A DNA stretch of 64,000 nucleotides from Tabrizicola sp. (GTDB lineage: Bacteria; Pseudomonadota; Alphaproteobacteria; Rhodobacterales; Rhodobacteraceae), in contig NZ_JAUCZH010000006.1 of the NCBI RefSeq assembly GCF_030373185.1, positions 1-64,000 on the forward strand, written 5' to 3'. The notes below the pieces were generated by a model, which saw only the letters and a list, made by a program, of their open reading frames with translations, ran no database searches and was not told where the DNA came from. This document shows, piece by piece, positions 41,165-49,757 of the stretch (positions are counted from its first letter, which is position 1; the number at the start of each line of letters is the position of its first letter). The translations under genes and the position numbers were made by a program.

Positions 41165-41566
41165 ATGACCTCAGGAAAACTTGGCACCATCGCGCTTGGC
41201 GGTGCGGGCGCCATGATGCTCGTTGTCGGCGGGCTGCATCTCGTTGCGCCGCAGATGATGATGGAGGCGCCCGCGATCGAGCTCACAAGTGCCAACCACC
41301 ACCACGTCATCCGTGCTGCATATGGCGGGGCTTATCTCGGGATTGCTGCGCTCTTTCTCCTCGGCCTCGTGAGCCGGGCCCGGCGCGCCTTCGCCTTGTT
41401 GGCTGTAAGCGTGCTCTTCGCGGGCTTCGCTTTCGGGCGGCTGGTCAGCATTGTGGTAGATGGCCTGCCGGTCGGCCTCTACCTAGGCGTGCTGGCTTTC
41501 GAACTGACGTTCGCGATCCTCGCATTCGTGGCGAACAGCCAGGAAGCCGAAACGTCTCATCGGTGA
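41165..41566 (+). CDS. DUF4345-type small membrane protein
   Basis: 133 aa with four predicted helices: IALGGAGAMMLVVGGLHLVAP, AAYGGAYLGIAALFLLGLV, FALLAVSVLFAGFAFGRLVS, GLYLGVLAFELTFAILAFV. The GRLVSIVVDGLP motif is typical of the DUF4345 family. The start at 41165 follows GGGGA; upstream in-frame codons have no ribosome site. Function unknown. Confidence 0.75.
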   Translation: MTSGKLGTIALGGAGAMMLVVGGLHLVAPQMMMEAPAIELTSANHHHVIRAAYGGAYLGIAALFLLGLVSRARRAFALLAVSVLFAGFAFGRLVSIVVDGLPVGLYLGVLAFELTFAILAFVANSQEAETSHR

Positions 41567-41960
41567 ACGCCAATCATGGCCGCTGAAGAGCTTGTCTTCT
41601 CGGCCCATACCCTCCGCCACTTGCCCTCGCAGAGCTTCGTTGTCGAGATCCTGCCAAAGTCAAAGGACACGCCTCCTGACTACATGACGCGTTGGTGAAA
41701 TCGGCCTGACGACGACAACCAGAGAGCTGATCAGAAAAACCGTGCCAACGAGGTATCCGAGACGATGCCTGCATTCGAGCCTCTCTATGTCCGGCTTGTC
41801 AAAAGGCGTACGGAACATTTTTCGTTCTCTGACCTTCATGACCAAGAGCCGCAGAAAACCCTGCTGCGTGCGCCTGTGTCCTGCCACCATTTCCAACGGT
41901 GCTTGACCCGTGTGATCACTTGGGGCAAAAAATGCAGAGCCTTCGAAGCGGGGTGGATCG
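41567..41960. other. Intergenic region before the TctC-like gene
   Basis: About 390 bp without a supported gene. Two short open frames exist on the plus strand (41576-41698, 40 codons; 41765-41968, 67 codons), but neither has a recognisable product or clear ribosome site, and their composition is unlike the coding genes around. They could be remnants. I see no clear promoter. Confidence 0.5.
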
Positions 41961-43037
41961 GTGAATAGACGGCAGTTGCTGGCATTGGCTGGCGCGGCCT
42001 CACTTGCTCCCGTGTCGTTTGCCACGGCGCAGGAGAGCGCCGGAGGTGCAGGGCTTCTGGCCGCAAGGGACCACTTCGCTGGCAAGTCGGTGCGTGTCAT
42101 TATCTCTGCGGCGGCCGGGTCGGGAACGGATCGCAGTTCGCGTCAGTTTCTTGGCGCGCTGCGTCGGTTCTTGCCCGACACCCGGCTGCGCATAGAAAAT
42201 CTGGACCGCGCCGGGGGCCAGATCGCCGCTTCGGAACTGTGGCGCGCCCAGGCCGACGGTTCGGTCGTTGGCTTCCCGCGCAATAACCTGTTCTACGCTG
42301 ATCTGATGGAGCAGGCGACGCTGGATTTCACCTTTACCGGCTTCACGTTCATTGGATCGACCAACCGGGGGAACAAGGTTCTGGTTCTTGGGACGGAAAG
42401 CCGCCTCGACAGCATTGACCAGATCCTTTCGGGTGAAAGCACCGTTCTGGCGGCGGCTGATGCGGTCAATTCAAGTCACTATTACGAAGCGCTTTTGATG
42501 AACGCGCTTACCGGGTCGCGGATCTCGCCCGTGCCGGGATATTCAGGTGGCGCGCGCAACATGGCCGTGATCAGCGGCGAGGTGGATTGCCAGATCGGTT
42601 CGATCGAGGCGGTCCAGCCCATCATTGAATCTGGCGCCGGTCGGGTCGTCTTTCGCCTTACCTCCGACCCGCTGCCAGTTGGCATGGCTGATGTGCCTCG
42701 TCTTGCCGATCATCTGCGGGATCCTGCGCAGAAATGGGCGGTGGCGATCATCGATGCAGCTGCAAGGCTGGGACGCCCCTTCGCGGGACCGCCTGACATG
42801 GAGCCGGTGGCGACAGCGCATTGGAAGACGCTTTTCGATGCCGTCGTGGACGATGTCGCTTTCCGGAATAGCTCGCTTGCCGAGGATGGGCTGGTGATCG
42901 ACCCTTCTCCTGCCGATGAGATAGAGGCCCTGCTGGCGGACCTGGCGTCCAGGGGGGATGGCCTGCGGGATGGTGTCGGCGATCTGTTGGCTTGCGGGCA
43001 ACTGCTGGCGTCCGGCCCCGGCAGCCGTTGTGGCTGA
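41961..43037 (+). CDS. TctC-type solute-binding protein
   Basis: 358 aa periplasmic protein. It starts at a GTG and carries an N-terminal signal with a double arginine (NRRQLLALAGAASLAPVSFA) that could be Tat or Sec. The mature part has the Bug/TctC pattern: FAGKSVRVIISAAAGSGTDR, then PDTRLRIENLDRAGGQIAA and VPGYSGGARNMAVISGEVD. It captures a carboxylate such as a tricarboxylate for the permease encoded 18 bp downstream. It is longer and more divergent than the typical ~320 aa member. Confidence 0.85.
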   Translation: MNRRQLLALAGAASLAPVSFATAQESAGGAGLLAARDHFAGKSVRVIISAAAGSGTDRSSRQFLGALRRFLPDTRLRIENLDRAGGQIAASELWRAQADGSVVGFPRNNLFYADLMEQATLDFTFTGFTFIGSTNRGNKVLVLGTESRLDSIDQILSGESTVLAAADAVNSSHYYEALLMNALTGSRISPVPGYSGGARNMAVISGEVDCQIGSIEAVQPIIESGAGRVVFRLTSDPLPVGMADVPRLADHLRDPAQKWAVAIIDAAARLGRPFAGPPDMEPVATAHWKTLFDAVVDDVAFRNSSLAEDGLVIDPSPADEIEALLADLASRGDGLRDGVGDLLACGQLLASGPGSRCG

Positions 43038-43055
43038 CCCGACCGTGATCGGCAG

Positions 43056-44993
43056 ATGACGGTTTCCCTGCCGCAGACCATCGCTTCTGTGATCGAGTTC
43101 GGCCCGGTCCTTGTCGCGGGGCTGATTTTCGGTTTGGCCGCTGGTCTTGCGCCGGGCATCAGCGGGCGCATCGGGCTTTTGATCGCATTGCCCGTCGCCT
43201 TGTGGTTCGATCCTGTGGGCGCGGCGGTGTTTCTGATCGCCATGCATGCTGTTGTGCATACCTCCGGTTCCGTCCCGGCAGTGGTCCTCGGCCTTCCGAC
43301 ATCAAGCTCCGAGGCGGCCACGGTGGTGGACGGCTGGCCGATGATGCAGGCGGGCAGGGGCGGCGAAGCGGTGGGCGCGATTCTTGCCGCCTCGGTGGCA
43401 GGTGGCGTTCTGGGGGCTGTGGCGCTCCTCTTGCTGGCGCCGCTCGGTGGATCGATTGCGCGGCAGTTCACGTCAGCCGAGGTGGCAGCCTTGTCGGCAA
43501 CGGGGCTGCTGGCAATCGCGGCGCTGTCGGGCAAAAGCCTGGCACTTGGCCTTTTGGTTGCAGCGCTGGGGGTTCTGGCGGCGACAGTGGGCGTGGACGC
43601 GCATTCGGCGGCGCAGCGGTTCACCTTGGGGCGACTTGAGCTTTGGGATGGCCTGAACATCGGAGCGCTCGTTGCCGGCCTTTTCGTCATACCCGGGTTG
43701 CTGCGCGACCAGCGGGAAGGTGAGTTGAACGGTCCGGCATTGCCAGTGCTTTCACCACCTCGCGTCCGTTACGCCGATGTTCTGGCCGGGTGTTGGCAGA
43801 CGGTACGAAACGGTTGGCTGGTTCTGCGTTCCTCTGTCCTTGGGATCGTGGTCGGCTTCATTCCCGGGCTGGGGGCGAGCATTGCCGTCTGGCTGGCTTA
43901 TGGCCATGCCAGCACCTCGACCCGTCCGAATGTCCCCTTTGGTCAGGGAGCTATCGAGGGTGTCATCGCCCCGGAAGCAGCCAATAATTCAAAGGAGGGC
44001 GGGGCAATGCTGCCGACCCTGCTTTTCGCGGTTCCGGGAACGACAAGCATGGGCATCCTGCTTGGTGCCTTCGCCCTTCTTGGGATCGAGGTGGGGCCGG
44101 GCATGGCCGCCCGCGATCCATGGATCATCCAGATGGCGGGCTGGGTGATCCTTGTCGCCAATCTTCTGGCCTTTCCGATCTGTTTGGCGGTTGCGCCACT
44201 CCTGACCCGGCTGGCCGCGCTGCACCGCGGCATGGTGGTCCCCTTCGCGCTCATGGCATCGACGGTGGCCGCGCTTGCGATTTCGCCCAGTGTCGAAACG
44301 CTGGCACAGATCGTGGTTTTCGGAGCCCTGGGTACGATGCTGGCGCATCTGGACTGGCCAAGGGCGCCATTCGTCCTTGGTTTCGTGATCGGGCCGATTC
44401 TTGAAGGTGCGTTGACGCGAACGATGCTGACCGTCGGTATCGGCGCATTGCAGCGCCCGATGGTTCTTGTGATCATCGGGTTGGCGCTGGCGACGGTACT
44501 GTTCTGGTGGAAGGGCGGAACAAGGCGCAAGGGCGCAACCCTGCCAGAGGCGGCCGAAGGGGCCGAACCTGCGTCGAATACGGCCTTCTCGATCATGCTT
44601 CTGGCCATTTTTGGCCTTGCCATAGCTTTGGCATGGTCCCTGCCGGGACAGGCATCGGTCTTGCCAATTCTGGCAGGAACATGGGGAATCGCGGCAACGT
44701 TGGCCGCCTTGGCTACCCTTGGTCCGCCGCGTCGCTGCGCCAACTTGGTGACGCCGTCCGTCCTGATCCTGTTTCTGGGGCTGCTTGTGACGATCTGGCT
44801 TGTGGGGCCGCCGCTTGCCTCGGCCGCCTTTGCCCTGGTCTATTACGCGCAGTTCACCCGCTTGTCCCGTCGTTGGCTGGTGCCAGTCGCACTTGGCTTT
44901 GCGGCCGTTGCATGGATCCTTGCGGGCGAGACGATCGGCCTTGTGCGGCCCTTGACCGCGTTCAGCGACCTTGTCCCGATCCGGGGTCTTTGA
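43056..44993 (+). CDS. Fused tripartite tricarboxylate transporter permease (TctA-TctB)
   Basis: 645 aa. Residues 1 to ~490 are TctA: an N-terminal GLAAGLAPGISGRIGLLIAL (normally GxxPGLG), HTSGSVPAVVLGLPTSSSEA, and the second repeat GIVVGFIPGLGASIAVWLAYGHA with GVIAPEAANNSKEGG. Residues ~510-645 have four helices and match the size and layout of the small subunit TctB, which is otherwise missing, so the two appear fused. Secondary, ion-driven uptake with the TctC protein. No clear ribosome site. Its 3' end overlaps the convergent ATP-grasp gene by 32 bp. Confidence 0.82.
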   Translation: MTVSLPQTIASVIEFGPVLVAGLIFGLAAGLAPGISGRIGLLIALPVALWFDPVGAAVFLIAMHAVVHTSGSVPAVVLGLPTSSSEAATVVDGWPMMQAGRGGEAVGAILAASVAGGVLGAVALLLLAPLGGSIARQFTSAEVAALSATGLLAIAALSGKSLALGLLVAALGVLAATVGVDAHSAAQRFTLGRLELWDGLNIGALVAGLFVIPGLLRDQREGELNGPALPVLSPPRVRYADVLAGCWQTVRNGWLVLRSSVLGIVVGFIPGLGASIAVWLAYGHASTSTRPNVPFGQGAIEGVIAPEAANNSKEGGAMLPTLLFAVPGTTSMGILLGAFALLGIEVGPGMAARDPWIIQMAGWVILVANLLAFPICLAVAPLLTRLAALHRGMVVPFALMASTVAALAISPSVETLAQIVVFGALGTMLAHLDWPRAPFVLGFVIGPILEGALTRTMLTVGIGALQRPMVLVIIGLALATVLFWWKGGTRRKGATLPEAAEGAEPASNTAFSIMLLAIFGLAIALAWSLPGQASVLPILAGTWGIAATLAALATLGPPRRCANLVTPSVLILFLGLLVTIWLVGPPLASAAFALVYYAQFTRLSRRWLVPVALGFAAVAWILAGETIGLVRPLTAFSDLVPIRGL

Positions 44994-46023
44994 GCTGGTC
45001 CAGACTTCGCCTGATCTTTCGGGTCAGCCGGTGCCAGAGCGTGACTGCCGTGCGCAAGCCTGGCACGAGCCATAGTGCAACCGACCGTGGCAGATCGTGG
45101 CTTCGGGGATAGGGCAACTTCAGTTTGACGGGCTTGCGGTCCGGGATCGGCGTGTCGACTTGCGAAAAGGCATCCAGAAGGCGGTCCCGGACGATCCTGC
45201 GCCGTTCCTGGCGTGGATCGTCCTTGTCGATGCCGGGAAAGGTCGGGTTCGAGTTGATCTCGAAGACGATGATCCGACCGTCCACGACCGTATAATCGAT
45301 ACGACCGAAGTCTGCGCCGGCCAAGTCCATGATCTGCTTGATGGCGTCGCTATGGGGATTGGTCAGGATATAGTCCATTTCCTCGGTGACATGCGCCTCG
45401 GTCAGCCGGCTGGAATTGCTCTTGACCACCCAGTCTTCCGAAATCTGAAGATGCTGTGGAAGGATCCGCTCACCCACCCGGAAAGCTCCATACTTGCGGA
45501 ACAGGCCGTCTGCATCGGCGCGATTGCAGAACTCGACTGCCAGCCGACCGCGCAACGGAACGCCCCGCACCCGCATGTCGTCAAGCGCGCGCTCAAGCGC
45601 GGCGCGGTCGGGCAAAAGACCGGTCTCAGGCCCCTTCGCATCTGCCTCGCGCCGCAGGAACACTGGATAGCTTAGGTCCGGCAGCGGAAGTTCCAGCCGG
45701 GCCGAACGGAACGGATTTATTCCCCTGTGCCAAAGCTGCATCAGCAATTCGTGGCGCTGGAGAAACCTGGCCGGGTGGTTGAGGATGCGGGCCTCGGGAC
45801 AGGCCCTGCGCATCTGCTCGGCCGCGCTGGCCGCGATTTCGAGTTCGTATTGGGAGAGGCGGTCGAAATCGGTGAAGATCAGGTTGGCGGGCGGGATGCG
45901 CAGGGTCGCAAACATGTCCTCATAGGTCAGGACGCCCAACATCCCCCGCCGTTCGGTTGGCACGGCGGGCAGGAATCTGTCGAGTGTGTATCTGTGGCGG
46001 GCGCGGCAGACATAGAGGATCAT
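44962..46023 (-). CDS. ATP-grasp-fold protein of unknown function
   Basis: 353 aa. The C-terminal half has the ATP-grasp metal and nucleotide pattern: DFGRIDYTVVDGRIIVFEIN then SNPTFP, i.e. Asp, then Glu and Asn as Mg ligands. A basic strand PVFLRREADA may be the nucleotide-binding lysine/arginine strand. ATP-grasp enzymes join a carboxylate to an amine or thiol. The N-terminal half (MILYVCRARHRYTLDRFL) is not recognised. The start overlaps the methyltransferase stop (ATGA), so the two are coupled. The 3' end overlaps tctA by 32 bp on the other strand. Substrate unknown. Confidence 0.75.
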   Translation of the reverse strand: MILYVCRARHRYTLDRFLPAVPTERRGMLGVLTYEDMFATLRIPPANLIFTDFDRLSQYELEIAASAAEQMRRACPEARILNHPARFLQRHELLMQLWHRGINPFRSARLELPLPDLSYPVFLRREADAKGPETGLLPDRAALERALDDMRVRGVPLRGRLAVEFCNRADADGLFRKYGAFRVGERILPQHLQISEDWVVKSNSSRLTEAHVTEEMDYILTNPHSDAIKQIMDLAGADFGRIDYTVVDGRIIVFEINSNPTFPGIDKDDPRQERRRIVRDRLLDAFSQVDTPIPDRKPVKLKLPYPRSHDLPRSVALWLVPGLRTAVTLWHRLTRKIRRSLDQLKDPGSGQGR

Positions 46024-46892
46024 CCTGCGAGATCCTTCCTGGCCACGACAAGCACCCCTTCCGATGGACGCAAGATTGGATCACCCCGGGAATCGAAACC
46101 CGTTCCCCGGCGCAGTTCCTGAATGGTTTCCACAGACAGTCCCGCTGCGTTCAGCCATTGAAGAAGTGCGTCCCGGTCGGCAAAAGGGCTGGCCCTTTGT
46201 TCACGTCCAAGGGCATAAGCATCCAGCAGCGTGGTGAAGGCCAGTTCATCATCAGGAAGCGCCACAGAGCGGGCAGCAAGCTCAGTCAGGACGTGGCGTC
46301 GAAAGAATGCCCTGTTGGTCGTGGGCGTGCGTCGGCCGATTGCCGTCGTCATGACAAGCCGTCCTGCTGGACGCAGGCTGCGGTCGATGAAGGCGGCGGC
46401 TTTGACAAGGTTGTCCGCCGACAGGAATGACAGCACGGAATGCGCTACGATCAGATCGACAGGTGGCGCGACAGCCTGCCCCGTGATCGAGGCGCGCTTT
46501 GTGAAAAGCCTGCCCGCGGCCCGGCTGCCCAGAAGCCCTGCGCATTGCCGCAGCGGAGTGTCGCACAAATCAACCACCGTCAGGTCGACCGGCTGGTCTG
46601 CGGCGGCATCAAGGACGCATTCCGCCAGCCCTGCATCGGCACTCCCCGCAAGCAGGACGGTCGATCCGGTATCAAGCAAAGGGGCGAGCGTCTTCAGCAA
46701 CAGGTCACGGTCGGCATCCACGCCGCGCGGCGGGTCGATCAGACGCAGATAAGGCCAGATGGCATGATAGCCCCGACAGCCCTGGCAATGGACGGCCGAC
46801 AAAGCATAGGCCAGCTGAGCAGCGGGTTCGGATCGCGTTGCCGACGGATGTTCTGAGCGCCAGTCCTGCACGGTGATCTGAATTTCTGTCAA
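46020..46892 (-). CDS. SAM-dependent methyltransferase-like protein
   Basis: 290 aa. A Rossmann-type methyltransferase core is suggested by STVLLAGSADAGLAECVLDAA (motif I), PVDLTVVDLCDTPL (motif II), PPVDLIVAHSVLSFLS (motif IV) and LRPAGRLVMTTAIG (motif V). Ahead of it, HCQGCRGYHAIWPYLRL holds a CxxC and conserved aromatic/basic residues, a possible metal or substrate site. The gene is translationally coupled to the ATP-grasp gene. I do not know the substrate. The C-terminal region is specific to this family. Confidence 0.75.
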   Translation of the reverse strand: MTEIQITVQDWRSEHPSATRSEPAAQLAYALSAVHCQGCRGYHAIWPYLRLIDPPRGVDADRDLLLKTLAPLLDTGSTVLLAGSADAGLAECVLDAAADQPVDLTVVDLCDTPLRQCAGLLGSRAAGRLFTKRASITGQAVAPPVDLIVAHSVLSFLSADNLVKAAAFIDRSLRPAGRLVMTTAIGRRTPTTNRAFFRRHVLTELAARSVALPDDELAFTTLLDAYALGREQRASPFADRDALLQWLNAAGLSVETIQELRRGTGFDSRGDPILRPSEGVLVVARKDLAG

Positions 46893-47444
46893 AGCTGCAC
46901 TGTTGATCGGCCCCGGCCCGAGACCGCTCTCTTGACTTGTAGCGCGTTCAGTGACGGATTTTCCAGTGTGGGCGTGAATGACACCCGATCTGCTCAGCGC
47001 GGATTGGATCAGGCCAGAGTGGCCCCCGCGTCAAACCCGGCCCTTGGTGGCAGCGATAGCGAAGGCGGAGAGGAAGAATTCCGGACACCTGCCAGAGTGG
47101 CCTGCCTTGTGCTTGACGACAAAAGAACCCTTCAGGTTCTTCAAGCAGGAAGCCGGTTCGCTTGCCCCCCGAACTCGGAAAAGATCGGACCGCTCTGCGC
47201 TAGTGTTAACCAAGGCTTGGCGCCAAGCAAATTGCTTCAACCTGAAACCGAATGGGTGTTGTCAGGCTGATGCCGGGCGGGTTTGTACTTTCGCAGGCCG
47301 CGCAGGCAAAAATGCCCTGGGGGTGCAGGCGAAGCCTCTGCGAAGGATGGAAATCACGCATTTCAGCGCGTAGGTAATGGGGACCAAGCCCGATCATGAC
47401 CGTGGTTTTGTGAAAGTAGCACCCCGCATGCAGCCTGCAACACC
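46893..47444. other. Intergenic region before lrp
   Basis: About 550 bp with no supported gene. It contains a hairpin (AAGAACC/GGTTCTT, 47123-47141) followed on the minus strand by TTTG, and a perfect 14 bp palindrome GCTTGGCGCCAAGC (47215-47228). Short open frames on both strands look unlike real genes. It must hold the promoters for the methyltransferase (minus) and lrp (plus) genes. Confidence 0.5.
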
Positions 47445-47951
47445 ATGAAACCTGTAGACCTTGACCCCGCAGATGTCCGGATCCTGTGCGCGCTGCAACA
47501 GCATGGGCAGCTCAGCAAATCGCGGCTGGCCGAGCTGGTAGGCCTGTCGGCGACGCCGTGCTGGTCGCGGCTGGCGCGGTTGAAGAAGGCGGGGCTGATC
47601 CGGGGCTATCATGCGGATATCGTGTTGGCACGGATCGTTGGTTTGACCAAGGTGGTGGTTACCGTGTCCTTGAAAAGCCACCGAAAATTCGATTTCGACC
47701 GTTTTGAGAGACACGTCCTGCAATGCCCCGAGGTGACAGATTGCGTTTCGACCGGGGGAGGGATGGACTATGTGCTGACGGTTGTCACCACCAGTTTGTC
47801 GTCGTTCCAGGCCGTGATGGAGGGGATGCTGATCGCGGAACTGGGGATCGACCGCTACATGACCTATATCGTGACGCGCGAGATCAAGGCGGCGCAGCCT
47901 GACCTTGGGCGCCTTGTTGCAGGACTTGCCGGAAGGTCTGAGACCAGCTGA
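47445..47951 (+). CDS. Lrp/AsnC-family transcriptional regulator
   Basis: 168 aa. N-terminal HTH (DPADVRILCALQQHGQLSKS, LAELVGLSATPCWSRLARLK) and C-terminal RAM domain (VVVTVSLKSHRKFDFDRFE, PEVTDCVSTGGGMDYVLTV). It lies 161 bp upstream of, and co-oriented with, the demethylase gene; Lrp proteins often control adjacent catabolic genes in response to an amino acid-like effector. Confidence 0.9.
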   Translation: MKPVDLDPADVRILCALQQHGQLSKSRLAELVGLSATPCWSRLARLKKAGLIRGYHADIVLARIVGLTKVVVTVSLKSHRKFDFDRFERHVLQCPEVTDCVSTGGGMDYVLTVVTTSLSSFQAVMEGMLIAELGIDRYMTYIVTREIKAAQPDLGRLVAGLAGRSETS

Positions 47952-48080
47952 GCAAGCGCGAAAGACTGAATGGTCCGTTGTGATCGGAACGTTGGTCCAA
48001 ACGGTCCGGGCCTGCCTTGTCTTTGGCCCGATTGTCCGGCCGAAGTTGCCTAAAGTCCTGCGACATGGTCAAGGAAGCGC

Positions 48081-48095
48081 GGTCTGTGACAGACC
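48081..48095. promoter_or_regulatory. Candidate operator upstream of the demethylase gene
   Basis: GGTCTG-TGA-CAGACC is a perfect 6+6 inverted repeat, 17 bp before the start of the downstream gene. Its position suits control by the Lrp protein, whose sites are 15 bp dyads; it could also block ribosome access as a hairpin. Confidence 0.4.
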
Positions 48096-48112
48096 GACCA
48101 GCAGGGGCAAGC

Positions 48113-49258
48113 ATGATGGCAAAGGCAGAAGATTTCGGTTTCGGAACCCAGATCCGCAAATCCCCCTATTTCGAGGCAACGGTTCGTTGGGGGGCCAAGG
48201 CGTTCTCGGTCTATAACCACATGTATATTCCGCGCGATTTCGGTGACCCCGAACAGAATTTCTGGAACCTGATCAATGATGCGATCCTGTGCGACGTGGC
48301 CGTCGAGCGTCAGGTGGAGATCACGGGGCCGGACGCTGCCAGATTCGTGCAGATGCTGACGCCGCGCGATCTGTCGAAGCTGGCGGTCGGGCAGTGCAAG
48401 TATGTGCTGATCACCAACGCAGATGGTGGAATCCTGAATGACCCGATCCTGCTGCGACTGGCGGAAAACCATTTCTGGCTGTCCCTGGCCGACAGCGACA
48501 TCCTTTTGTGGGCGCAAGGCGTTGCGGTGCATAGCGGGCTGGATGTGACGATCCGCGAGCCTGATGTCTCGCCGTTGCAGTTGCAGGGGCCGAAATCGGG
48601 TGAGGTGATGCGCGCCCTGTTTGGTGACGGCATCATGGATCTGAAATACTACTGGCTGCGGCGGGTTGAACTGGACGGCATTCCGCTGATCGTGTCGCGG
48701 ACCGGATGGTCCAGCGAACTTGGTTACGAGCTTTACCTGCAGGACGCCGCGCGGGGCGACGAGCTTTGGGAAAAGATCATGGCGGCCGGACAGCCCTTTG
48801 GGCTGAAGCCCGGCCACACCTCGTCAATCCGGCGGATCGAGGGCGGGATGCTGTCCTACCACGCCGATGCCGATATCAACACCAACCCCTATGAGTTGGG
48901 CCTTGACCGGCTGGTGAACCTTGAGGCGGAGGCCGATTTCATCGGCAAGGCAGCGCTGCGTCGGATCAGCGCAACGGGCGTCAGCCGCAAACAGGTTGGC
49001 CTGCTGATCGAGGGCGCGCCGCTCACAGGGCCGAACACAACCTTCTGGCCTGTGCTGAAGGATGGGGCCGCCATCGGCAAGGTGACTTCCGCAATCCATT
49101 CGCCCCGGCTGCGGCAGAACATTGCCCTTGCCATGGTCTCGGTTCAGCATGCGGCGGTCGGCACGGTGGTCGAAGTTGTAACGGCCGGCGGGGCGACCCG
49201 TGCCACGGTCGTGGACCGTCCGTTCTACGACCCGAAGAAGACGCTTGCCGCCGCCTGA
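48113..49258 (+). CDS. GcvT-family demethylase, DmdA-like
   Basis: 381 aa folate-binding aminomethyltransferase-fold protein. It shares with DMSP demethylase DmdA the segments YNHMYIPRDF, ILCDVAVERQVEITGPDAAR, GGILNDPILLRLAENHFWLSLADSDIL, EPDVSPLQLQGPKSG, SRTGWSSELGYELYL, RRIEGGMLSYHAD and NPYELGLDRLV. DmdA moves a methyl group from DMSP to tetrahydrofolate; relatives act on other methylated compounds, so I do not fix the substrate. AGGGG precedes the ATG at 48113 (a second ATG follows at 48116). Heads the unit with osmC, an enoyl-CoA hydratase-like gene and the ligase gene. Confidence 0.75.
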   Translation: MMAKAEDFGFGTQIRKSPYFEATVRWGAKAFSVYNHMYIPRDFGDPEQNFWNLINDAILCDVAVERQVEITGPDAARFVQMLTPRDLSKLAVGQCKYVLITNADGGILNDPILLRLAENHFWLSLADSDILLWAQGVAVHSGLDVTIREPDVSPLQLQGPKSGEVMRALFGDGIMDLKYYWLRRVELDGIPLIVSRTGWSSELGYELYLQDAARGDELWEKIMAAGQPFGLKPGHTSSIRRIEGGMLSYHADADINTNPYELGLDRLVNLEAEADFIGKAALRRISATGVSRKQVGLLIEGAPLTGPNTTFWPVLKDGAAIGKVTSAIHSPRLRQNIALAMVSVQHAAVGTVVEVVTAGGATRATVVDRPFYDPKKTLAAA

Positions 49259-49288
49259 TCGCTGCCGTTGGAAAGGGATTGCGAAGCC

Positions 49289-49738
49289 ATGACCGAACTT
49301 TCGATCCGCTTGCATTGGCAGCGTACAGAGCCCGCGCTGAAGACCGGTGCCTATTCGAACGCGCATGTCGTGCAGTTTAGCGACGCGTTGGAGCTGCCGG
49401 TCGATGCGGCCCCTGACTGGGGCGGTGATGCGGCCAGCACAAACCCCGAACAGGCACTGGCATCGGCTTTGTCCAGTTGTCACATGATGACGTTCCTTGC
49501 GCTGGCAGCCAAGGCCGGATGGCCGGTGGCCAGCTATCATGATCACGCGGTGGCCCATCTGGGCAAGAACCCCCGGGGGCAGATGTCGGTCACCCGGATT
49601 GACCTGCATCCGGTGGTGCGGTTCGACTCGGGCTTTGCCATCGATGACCCGGCCCTTGCCCAGATGCAGGACCGTGCGCATCGCTACTGCTTTATCGCGA
49701 ACACGCTGGCGGATAGCGTGGAGGTAAATATCCTTTAG
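49289..49738 (+). CDS. OsmC-family protein
   Basis: 149 aa. The two redox cysteines of the OsmC/Ohr fold are visible: SSCHMMTFLAL and HRYCFIANTL. Family members reduce organic hydroperoxides. The start at 49289 follows AAAGGGA. It lies 30 bp after the demethylase and 19 bp before the hydratase-like gene, so it is in one transcript with them. Why a peroxidase-like protein sits in this unit is not known; protection against sulfur or peroxide by-products is possible. Confidence 0.85.
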   Translation: MTELSIRLHWQRTEPALKTGAYSNAHVVQFSDALELPVDAAPDWGGDAASTNPEQALASALSSCHMMTFLALAAKAGWPVASYHDHAVAHLGKNPRGQMSVTRIDLHPVVRFDSGFAIDDPALAQMQDRAHRYCFIANTLADSVEVNIL

Positions 49739-49757
49739 GGTTCACGGGGGGACAGCC

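Noticed and set aside
41660-42100. Minus-strand open frame before and across the TctC-like start
   Set aside because: Half of it is antisense of the TctC signal peptide region; the rest has no recognisable features or ribosome site.
46978-47373. 131-codon plus-strand open frame in the gap before lrp
   Set aside because: No ribosome site, atypical composition, overlaps hairpin and palindrome elements, no family recognised.
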